Of a stretch of DNA of 6,567 nucleotides, positions 1 through 5,644 are shown in pieces; the stretch's first letter is position 1; each line of letters opens with the position of its first letter. Origin of the DNA: Deltaproteobacteria bacterium. GTDB lineage: Bacteria; Myxococcota_A; UBA796. A program made the position numbers and the translations under genes. The notes under the pieces are model-generated. The model had not been told where the DNA came from and made no database searches. It saw nothing but the letters and a program-made list of their open reading frames with translations. The stretch spans positions 1 through 6,567 of the forward strand of contig PALY01000078.1 of the NCBI GenBank assembly GCA_002707085.1, in the 5' to 3' direction.

Positions 1-351
1 GCACGAAAACGACTCAAGCAAAATGATATCGATGCATTTCGTCGGTTTGCAATGGGATCCATCGTCATGGGTGCTTTGTTTATCGCTCTACAAGCATCGA
101 TTTGGGTCGATTTGTGGAGCGCTGGCCTCACATTGGCTGTTGGCCCTTACGGCTCCATGTTCTATTTTCTCACGGCCTTCCATGCCCTGCATGTGGTGGT
201 CGGACTTGGGATCCTTGGTTGGATGTATGTGGTTGCACCCCAATCCACATCAGCCGTCATTCGGAATTCCAGGGCTGAGTTGTCTGCGTACTTCTGGCAT
301 TTTGTCGGCGCAGTATGGCTCATCATCTTCTTTTTAGCTTACGTGTTTTGA
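1..351 (+). CDS. Cytochrome c oxidase subunit III, C-terminal part (5' truncated by window)
   Basis: The frame is open from the first base, so the 116 visible residues are the C-terminal part of a longer protein; the in-frame ATG at 52 is internal. Three hydrophobic segments are visible, at about residues 18-39, 52-78 and 97-116. Subunit III signatures are present: FHALHV at 60-65 in the penultimate helix, and WHFV at 99-102 followed by VWL in the last helix. Subunit III is an integral membrane protein that supports the catalytic subunit I of haem-copper oxidases and does not itself bind haem. A quinol-oxidase subunit (CyoC type) belongs to the same family and cannot be excluded, but the cytochrome c gene 14 bases downstream favours a cytochrome c oxidase. 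The residue after WHFV is Gly103, where the family usually has Asp. Family identity is secure; the exact oxidase type is inferred. Confidence 0.9.
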   Translation, partial: ARKRLKQNDIDAFRRFAMGSIVMGALFIALQASIWVDLWSAGLTLAVGPYGSMFYFLTAFHALHVVVGLGILGWMYVVAPQSTSAVIRNSRAELSAYFWHFVGAVWLIIFFLAYVF

Positions 352-355
352 AGTC

Positions 356-360
356 AGAGG
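356..360 (+). promoter_or_regulatory. Ribosome binding site of the diheme cytochrome c gene
   Basis: AGAGG lies five bases before the ATG at 366. It supports that start over the in-frame upstream ATG at 315, which lies inside the oxidase gene and would put 17 extra residues before the lipoprotein signal. Confidence 0.6.
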
Positions 361-365
361 TCTCT

Positions 366-1355
366 ATGATCGGACGTTTCGCTCCATTCCTCATCTCCGC
401 CATCCTTTTTGCATCGGGCTGCAAAGACCCTGTGGCTTTTGAAGAAGCCCTGACGGATCAACAACTCGGTGGAAAAACGATTCCTGCCGCATCGTTGTCT
501 AACGGTCGTCAGATGTATGTCCGGCAGTGCTACGCTTGTCATGGTTTGGAGGGAGATGGACGCGGTCCTTCTTCACCAGGCCTCCGTACAGCTCCGCGCG
601 ATCTCCGGCTTGCAAAGTACAAGTTTGTTCGGATGGTGGGTGGTGATCTACCGTCAGACAAGATGCTGTACGACTTGATTCGTGGCGGTCTTCACGGAAC
701 CGCAATGTTGCCTTGGGATATCCAAGACGATGCGATGTACGACATCATTCACTACATCAAAATGTTTTCTCCGGAAGATGAGGGCTGGCGTGATCCAGAA
801 AATGAGGTTGGTACACCGCTTGTATTCTCAGAAGATCCGTGGACTGACAAAGCTGAAGAGGGGATTAAGCGAGGCAAGCATGTGTACCATGCTGTCGCGA
901 ATTGCCAGTCCTGCCACCCAGCCTTTGCCACCAAGGAATACATCCACTCGGCCTTTGTCGCTGAGAACAAAAAGCCTGAGTTCCGAGATGACGGATATTA
1001 TGCTGCTCGTCAGGTCACAGAGTACTCGGTGAATGGAGTAGAGCAGACGAATCTACCTCCCGATTACACGTGGAACCCCATGCGTACAGTTAAATCGGGC
1101 CCAGAAGCCAAGAAGAACCTGTATCGAGTGATTGGTGCTGGGGTAAACGGAACTGCAATGGCGCGATGGAAGGGCACTTTAGAAGATGACGATCTCTGGG
1201 CTGTGGCCTACTATGTGGAATCTCTGCTCGACATGAAAGACACGCCTGCGGCGGCTGAACTTAGGGCATCGCTGGGGTCACAAGGCGAGTTTATTCCTCC
1301 TTCAGTTGAGTCGGAAGAAGCGGGAGATGGCTCTGCTGACGAGGTTGTTGAATAG
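366..1355 (+). CDS. Diheme cytochrome c lipoprotein
   Basis: This 329-residue protein begins with a lipoprotein signal: a basic residue (Arg4), a hydrophobic stretch at about 5-17 and a lipobox ASGC with the lipidated Cys at 19. The mature protein should be membrane-anchored on the periplasmic side. Two c-type haem sites are visible: CYACH at 55-59 with a probable Met ligand at 114 (GTAMLPW), and CQSCH at 180-184 with a probable Met ligand at 265 (GTAMARW). The two halves share the pattern CxxCH ... GTAM ... aromatic-rich helix, so the protein looks like a tandem of two mono-haem domains. The ATG at 366 was chosen because of the signal peptide and the AGAGG site. It follows the oxidase subunit III gene by 14 bases and could carry electrons to that oxidase, or from an alternative complex III; that role is inferred from context. 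The C-terminal tail is acidic (EE and DE rich). Confidence 0.9.
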   Translation: MIGRFAPFLISAILFASGCKDPVAFEEALTDQQLGGKTIPAASLSNGRQMYVRQCYACHGLEGDGRGPSSPGLRTAPRDLRLAKYKFVRMVGGDLPSDKMLYDLIRGGLHGTAMLPWDIQDDAMYDIIHYIKMFSPEDEGWRDPENEVGTPLVFSEDPWTDKAEEGIKRGKHVYHAVANCQSCHPAFATKEYIHSAFVAENKKPEFRDDGYYAARQVTEYSVNGVEQTNLPPDYTWNPMRTVKSGPEAKKNLYRVIGAGVNGTAMARWKGTLEDDDLWAVAYYVESLLDMKDTPAAAELRASLGSQGEFIPPSVESEEAGDGSADEVVE

Positions 1356-1433
1356 GGATCGTCGGATCCTTGGGCAAAACGTGGCCTGATCCGTTAGAGA
1401 CTTCGCCAAGGGTGTACTGTTGTGCGCTCTGAC

Positions 1434-1440
1434 GGGGAGG
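1434..1440 (+). promoter_or_regulatory. Strong ribosome binding site of the USP/PCP_red gene
   Basis: GGGGAGG lies six bases before the ATG at 1447. It decides the start: an alternative TTG at 1420 is in frame but would place this Shine-Dalgarno sequence inside the coding region, and the universal-stress fold begins naturally at the ATG (MYTNIHVAVDGS). The 91-base gap from 1356 to 1446 contains no convincing promoter or terminator by eye. Confidence 0.75.
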
Positions 1441-1446
1441 GTTCTG

Positions 1447-4400
1447 ATGTATACAAATATTCATGTTGCTGTTGATGGTTCGGATCAGTCGAAAGGCGCT
1501 GCGTCTTTTGGTTTGGAACTTGCCGAAGGTTTGGGTTCTCGACTCACCGCAGTTCATGTCAAAGAAGATTCTCGTGTAGATGCACGTGTCGCCCGACTGC
1601 GGGCCATGCTTCCCAAGGGAGTAGAGACTGCTGCGTCGACTGCCGATTCAGGAAAAAATGGTGGAAAGGTTCGCACGGGCTGGTTGGCTGATGATGCGGA
1701 TGACCTCGGGGTTAGCTTTGGTTCAGAACGCTTAGAGGGCGTTCCCCATGAGCAGCTCCTTTCCTATATGGGTGACTCTGAAGAAGACTTATTGGTCGTT
1801 GGTGCTTGGGGTTCGGGTGGCGGAGTTACGCCAGTTGGCTCTGTTGCTGAACGGTTTGTTCGCCGCAGCCAAACAGACACATTGGTCATCAAAGATCCAT
1901 CAACGCTGAAGGTTGGAGATGGAGCATACCTTGGTGAAGAGGGAGCGATACTGGTGTGTATCGACGGCTCTCCACGCAGCTATCATGGCTTAAGGGTTGC
2001 CATTCAGATTGCGAAAAAGTTCAATCGCCGTATTGAAGCTGTGGGCGTATACGACCCATATTTGCACTACACATTGTTTAATGGAATCGTCGGTGTGCTT
2101 TCTGAGAAGGCCTCCAAGGTATTCAAGTTTGCCGACCAAGAGAAGCTGCACGAAGAAATCATTGATACCGGTTTGGCCAAGATTTACCAAGCTCATTTGG
2201 ATGTCGCTCGAAAGGTGGCGGAAGAAGACGGTGTGCAGGTTCGAGCGGTTCTACTTGATGGAAAGGCCTACGAGAAGATCCTGCAGTACATCCGAAAAAC
2301 AAATCCAGCTTTGGTTGTTTTTGGTCGCATCGGGGTTCACTCCGAAGAAGACATGGACATTGGTGCAACTGCTGAGAACCTTCTTCGGACGTCGCCCTGC
2401 AACGTGCTGTTGACCAGCCAGAAATTTACGCCACCCGTGGATGTTCAAGCGGCCGAAAGTGTGCAGTGGACTCCAGCGGCATTGACCAAGATGGCTCGAG
2501 TGCCAGGCTTTGTGAAGGGCGTAGCTACGACTGCTGTGATTCGATGGGCCATTGAACGTGGCTATTCGGTGATCACTGCCGCTGTCATCAATGAGGCAAT
2601 GGGAGACCTACTTCCTCCTGGTGCAGCGCAGTCTATGGGGTATGTCGCGGAAGAGATGGCCAAACAGGTTGATGATTACACCTTTGGTAAGACCTTTTTG
2701 TGTCCCGAGTGTGGCTATGCAGCCAAGGATTATCAACCGAAGAAGTGTCCTGTTTGCAGTACGGAAGGCGATGAATTCCAAATGATTGACCGCGAATCCA
2801 TCGAGAAAGCGGGCGAATTGGAAATGGGAGACTTGGTCGAAGAAGAGTCCTTTGATGGATTGAAACTCACCTGGACGATGGAGGCCAAACAAGCGATCGC
2901 CCGGGTGCCAAAAGGCTATGATAGGCGTCGGTCAAAGGCTCGGATCGAGAAGACTGCACGCGTTCGGGGCATCGAATTAATCACCCAGACGTTTGCTCTT
3001 GATGTGATTCAGCAGGACATGGCTGAGACCAGCTACCTTACGGATAAGGGTGAAGTTCTGCGGGTGCTGATTCAAAAAGAAGAACAGCCCGATGATGAAA
3101 TCGCTTCAGAAAGAAAGGGATCTGACTGGCAGTGGACGGATGCAGCGTGGAAACGCATTTGTCGTGTTCCTCAAGGCTTCATGCGGGACATGACGCGTGA
3201 TCGTGTCGAGCAATACGCGACCTCGACCCAGTCGGAGTTTATTGGGTTGGAGTTGTGTGAAACCGGGATTGCAGAAGGCCGCAAGATGATGGCCGAGATG
3301 TTGGGTAGTTACTCCTCGGGAACCTCAGATGCCGCTGAAATCAAAGACCAGATCAGTGACTTACCAGGGTACAAGGCAGCACAGAAAGCGGCGGATGAAG
3401 AACAGGCTGAAGCCGCCCAAGTAGCTTCAGAACCAGTAGTTGTGGCGGAGGCGCCTCAGGAGCTGACCCCTTCGGCGGATGAGAAGAAATGCCCGATGTC
3501 AGGAATGCCTGCAGACCCGGTGCATGCGAGTGTCGAGAAGGGACAGACCCCTCCACCAGAGTGTCCAGCATCTGAAATGAGCGGAGCAAAGGTTGCGACT
3601 GCTTCTTTGGCTGAGCAGCCTACACAAGAAGCGAAGTGTCCGATGTCGGGTATGCCAGACGATGCTGCGCATGCGAATGTGGAACATGGGAAAAACCAAA
3701 CACCACCGCCTGAGTGTCCAGCCTCTGGAATGGAAAGTGCAACACACCAAACGGTTCCCAAAGCGGGCGCTGTTCCCCCAGCTGAGTGCCCAGCGCATGT
3801 CCTTTTTGAGGGCAATGAAGCGGATGTTCAAGCCGACCCCGAGTGGACGGAAGGCGCCGAAGTCAAGGTAGACGAAGCCAAAGACCGCATGGAGGAAGCA
3901 GGCAAGTTTATGGCCGAACGGGTCGAGCAACTGGTTCGGGGTGTCGCTGAAGAGCGGGCTCGAGGCAAGAACATGCAAGCCATTTCGGAGTCGTTCATGC
4001 AGCGATTGGGCAAGCAGCTCGGCTACGGGCACCCGCTCGCTCAGGCCACATCGGAACATACGTTTGAGTGGACTCCTGAAGCCGAAGCCCGTCTTCTTGA
4101 TATTCCGGACTTCTGCCGTGAGATGACTCGCTGGCGTGTGGAATGGACGGCTGTAAAGAAAGACCTGGGTACCGTCATCACACCTGAAATCATGGACATG
4201 AAGTATGACATGTGGGGTGAGGTGAGTGAGTCGTATATGGAGCGTGAAGGCAAGAAGATGGATTGGGCGCCCGATGCTTGGAAGCGGGTCGAGAACATTC
4301 CACCCTTTGTGCTGGGACAAGTGATGGAGAGTGTCGAAGGCAACGCCAAGAAGTGGGGTTGTGATGCTGTCACTGCAGATGTACTTGATCGTGTCATACA

Positions 4401-4452
4401 AAAGTGGATTGACACAGGTGATTTCCATGAAGCCGAATTCGGCTACAAATAG
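1447..4452 (+). CDS. Giant USP-USP-PCP_red/rubredoxin-like/Cys-Pro repeat protein, function unknown
   Basis: This 1001-residue protein has no signal peptide or membrane segment and should be cytoplasmic. In order: universal stress domain 1 (about 1-145; nucleotide-binding-like G119-x2-G122-x8-G131-S); universal stress domain 2 (about 164-325; VCIDGS at 170-175 and G293-x2-G296-x9-G306-A); PCP_red-like repeat 1 (W341...P353); a rubredoxin-like ribbon (C419-x2-C422 and C434-x2-C437, with CPECGY and CPVC knuckles); repeat 2 (W476...P488); repeat 3 (W563...P575); an acidic Ala/Glu-rich and Cys-Pro-rich linker (about 640-795); degenerate repeat 4 (W800); repeat 5 (W875...P887); repeat 6 (W940...P952). 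PCP_red is known as the C-terminal domain of light-independent protochlorophyllide reductase subunit B. Here it occurs without any reductase core, so photosynthesis is not implied. USP domains usually bind ATP or AMP. A haem/tetrapyrrole or redox sensing role is my inference from these domains and the cytochrome neighbours. The gene is 9 bases before mdh and probably co-transcribed with it. Confidence 0.85.
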   Translation: MYTNIHVAVDGSDQSKGAASFGLELAEGLGSRLTAVHVKEDSRVDARVARLRAMLPKGVETAASTADSGKNGGKVRTGWLADDADDLGVSFGSERLEGVPHEQLLSYMGDSEEDLLVVGAWGSGGGVTPVGSVAERFVRRSQTDTLVIKDPSTLKVGDGAYLGEEGAILVCIDGSPRSYHGLRVAIQIAKKFNRRIEAVGVYDPYLHYTLFNGIVGVLSEKASKVFKFADQEKLHEEIIDTGLAKIYQAHLDVARKVAEEDGVQVRAVLLDGKAYEKILQYIRKTNPALVVFGRIGVHSEEDMDIGATAENLLRTSPCNVLLTSQKFTPPVDVQAAESVQWTPAALTKMARVPGFVKGVATTAVIRWAIERGYSVITAAVINEAMGDLLPPGAAQSMGYVAEEMAKQVDDYTFGKTFLCPECGYAAKDYQPKKCPVCSTEGDEFQMIDRESIEKAGELEMGDLVEEESFDGLKLTWTMEAKQAIARVPKGYDRRRSKARIEKTARVRGIELITQTFALDVIQQDMAETSYLTDKGEVLRVLIQKEEQPDDEIASERKGSDWQWTDAAWKRICRVPQGFMRDMTRDRVEQYATSTQSEFIGLELCETGIAEGRKMMAEMLGSYSSGTSDAAEIKDQISDLPGYKAAQKAADEEQAEAAQVASEPVVVAEAPQELTPSADEKKCPMSGMPADPVHASVEKGQTPPPECPASEMSGAKVATASLAEQPTQEAKCPMSGMPDDAAHANVEHGKNQTPPPECPASGMESATHQTVPKAGAVPPAECPAHVLFEGNEADVQADPEWTEGAEVKVDEAKDRMEEAGKFMAERVEQLVRGVAEERARGKNMQAISESFMQRLGKQLGYGHPLAQATSEHTFEWTPEAEARLLDIPDFCREMTRWRVEWTAVKKDLGTVITPEIMDMKYDMWGEVSESYMEREGKKMDWAPDAWKRVENIPPFVLGQVMESVEGNAKKWGCDAVTADVLDRVIQKWIDTGDFHEAEFGYK
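3487..3798 (+). repeat. Coding repeat: two and a half Cys-Pro units in the linker of the USP/PCP_red protein
   Basis: Unit A (3487-3579, residues 681-711) starts KCPMSGMP and ends TPPPECPASEM. Unit B (3634-3732, residues 730-762) starts KCPMSGMP and ends TPPPECPASGM. A half unit (3772-3798, residues 776-784) reads VPPAECPAH. Both full units also share a D-x2-HA-x-VE-x-G core. The five Cys-Pro pairs are at Cys 682, 706, 731, 757 and 781, spaced about 24-26 residues apart. The DNA of the two units differs at many synonymous positions (for example TGC/TGT, TCA/TCG, GGA/GGT, CCT/CCA), so the duplication is not recent and the protein sequence seems conserved by selection. Confidence 0.85.
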
Positions 4453-4461
4453 GGAGTAGTA

Positions 4462-5442
4462 ATGAAGGAACCGATTCGCGTCGCCGTCACCGGCGCCGCT
4501 GGTAATATTGGCTATGCACTCTTGTTTCGGCTCGCGTCGGGCAGTTGCTTTGGTGATGATCAGCCGCTGATTCTTCAGCTTCTTGAGATTCCCCCAGCGA
4601 TGGGCGCACTGAACGGTGTCGTGATGGAACTTCAGGATGCTGCGTTTCCGCTGATTCACGGCATTGAAACATCGGACGATCCGAATGTGGCCTTCCGTGG
4701 TGTACACGCCGCCTTTTTGGTGGGTTCACGACCCAGAAGCAAAGACATGGACCGCGCCGATTTGATTCGGGTCAACGGCCCCATCTTCACAGGCCAAGGT
4801 AAAGCGCTCAATGATCATGAGTCACCGGACGTAAAGGTCTTGGTTGTTGGCAACCCATGCAACACGAATGCTTTGATTGCTTGCGCATCAGCGCCGGATC
4901 TTCCAAACAGTCAGTTTCATGCGATGACGCGGCTGGATGAGAATCGTGCGAAGGCTCAGTTGGCCAAGAAGCTTGGAGTTACAGCGGGACAGATCACCAA
5001 TATGGCGATTTGGGGCAACCACTCAAACACGATGTTCCCAGACTTCTACCATGCTGAAGCCAATGGTAGTCCAGTGACCGATCGCGTTGAAGAGCAGTGG
5101 GTCCAGGGGGAATTCCTTCAAACTGTATCGACTCGCGGTAAGGCAATCATTAATGCCCGTGGCGCATCATCTGCGGCATCTGCGGCATCTGCGGCATTAG
5201 ATCATATGCACAGTTGGTGGTTGGGTACACCGCAGGGTGAGTTCACATCCATGGCGTTGAACTCAAACGGTGAGTATGGCGTTCCTGCAGGGCTTATCTT
5301 TTCTTTCCCATGTACGGTGAAAGATGGTGTTGCCACTGTGGTTGAAGGCATCGAACACAATGCCTTTGCACAAGCCAAGTTGGATGCAACGATTGCTGAG
5401 TTGCAAAGTGAACGTTCAGCGGTAGCAGATTTGCTGGACTAA
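4462..5442 (+). CDS. mdh: Malate dehydrogenase (cytosolic-type, NAD-dependent)
   Basis: This 326-residue protein is full length for the family and closely resembles the Thermus-type/cytosolic malate dehydrogenases. It oxidises malate to oxaloacetate with reduction of NAD+ in the cytoplasm, as part of the citric acid cycle. Visible features are the dinucleotide-binding loop TGAAGNIG (10-17), Glu42 in LLEIP consistent with NAD rather than NADP preference, substrate-binding Arg92 and Arg98 in the active-site loop, VVGNPCNTN (128-136), TRLDENR (156-162) with catalytic Asp159 and Arg162, and catalytic His187 in WGNHSNT. The family block [11 protein letters not shown] is intact. The start is supported by GGAG at 4453-4456, directly after the stop codon of the preceding gene, which implies translational proximity and a shared transcript. 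The active-site loop reads PRSKDMDR where the family usually has a Gly before Met. Function is secure. Confidence 0.97.
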   Translation: MKEPIRVAVTGAAGNIGYALLFRLASGSCFGDDQPLILQLLEIPPAMGALNGVVMELQDAAFPLIHGIETSDDPNVAFRGVHAAFLVGSRPRSKDMDRADLIRVNGPIFTGQGKALNDHESPDVKVLVVGNPCNTNALIACASAPDLPNSQFHAMTRLDENRAKAQLAKKLGVTAGQITNMAIWGNHSNTMFPDFYHAEANGSPVTDRVEEQWVQGEFLQTVSTRGKAIINARGASSAASAASAALDHMHSWWLGTPQGEFTSMALNSNGEYGVPAGLIFSFPCTVKDGVATVVEGIEHNAFAQAKLDATIAELQSERSAVADLLD

Positions 5443-5444
5443 AT

Positions 5445-5466
5445 AATGGGGTGTGAACGCCCCATT
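5445..5466 (+). terminator. Hairpin just after mdh, possible terminator
   Basis: AATGGGGTG (5445-5453) pairs with CGCCCCATT (5458-5466) around a TGAA loop, giving nine pairs including one G-T wobble. It starts two bases after the mdh stop codon. No T run follows, so it is not a textbook intrinsic terminator. It may protect the 3' end of the transcript or act together with the larger hairpin six bases downstream. Confidence 0.5.
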
Positions 5467-5471
5467 GGGAC

Positions 5472-5523
5472 ATGAATGCCCGCCAAGCTGCGACAAAAAA
5501 GTCTCAGCTTGGCGGGCATTCAT
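5472..5523 (+). terminator. Long perfect inverted repeat, likely terminator or mRNA-end structure
   Basis: The 19-base left arm (5472-5490, starting ATGAATGCCCGCC) is perfectly complementary to the right arm (5505-5523). Inside it, GAC (5492-5494) and GTC (5501-5503) pair after one C-T mismatch, leaving a loop of six A (5495-5500). This is a very stable hairpin between mdh and the next gene on the same strand. No T tract follows on the + strand; on the - strand the loop is six T. A terminator or 3'-end stabiliser is the simplest reading, and a REP-like dispersed palindrome is an alternative. Confidence 0.55.
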
Positions 5524-5590
5524 ACTTGGGCTGTCTCGATATACACGTTACTCGTTGGATACCGAGTTTGAGTGGGTCCGGTACGAATCT

Positions 5591-5600
5591 TGCTATGAAT
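5591..5600 (+). promoter_or_regulatory. Weak candidate extended -10 promoter of the ASH-vWA lipoprotein gene
   Basis: TGCTATGAAT resembles an extended -10 element (TGn followed by TATGAA, four of six matches to TATAAT). The nearest -35-like hexamer, TTGAGT at 5568-5573, is 20 bases upstream, longer than the usual 17, so support is weak. The position is sensible, after the hairpins and about 45 bases before the start codon. The rest of 5524-5644 shows nothing else I can name. Confidence 0.25.
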
Positions 5601-5633
5601 CCGCTTGAGTACGAAATTTGTTTGTTTTGCTAC

Positions 5634-5637
5634 GGAG
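5634..5637 (+). promoter_or_regulatory. Ribosome binding site of the ASH-vWA lipoprotein gene
   Basis: GGAG lies seven bases before the ATG at 5645 and ten before a second in-frame ATG at 5648. The spacing favours the first. The choice changes the protein by one residue only. Confidence 0.6.
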
Positions 5638-5644
5638 TCGCCCA

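Noticed and set aside
315..365. Start of the cytochrome c protein at the ATG inside the oxidase gene.
   Set aside because: This would put 17 residues ahead of a clear lipoprotein signal; the ATG at 366 has its own ribosome site.
1420..1446. Start of the USP/PCP_red protein at the upstream TTG.
   Set aside because: The strong GGGGAGG site at 1434-1440 lies correctly before the ATG at 1447, and the USP fold begins there.
1447..4452. PCP_red repeats taken as evidence for bacteriochlorophyll synthesis or a photosynthetic organism.
   Set aside because: No nitrogenase-like reductase core or other pigment-synthesis gene is present; PCP_red-like domains here stand with USP and ribbon domains only.
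3499..4707. A 402-codon open frame on the - strand, antisense to the end of the USP/PCP_red gene and the start of mdh.
   Set aside because: It overlaps two well-supported coding regions on the other strand, matches no family I recognise and has the composition of an antisense shadow. Its length follows from the codon use of the real genes.
5168..5197. Three tandem copies of the 9-base unit CATCTGCGG inside mdh, a possible slippage expansion.
   Set aside because: It encodes the conserved family block SSAASAA, and by recall the length matches other malate dehydrogenases (SSAASAANAA in Thermus type), so no residues seem to have been inserted.
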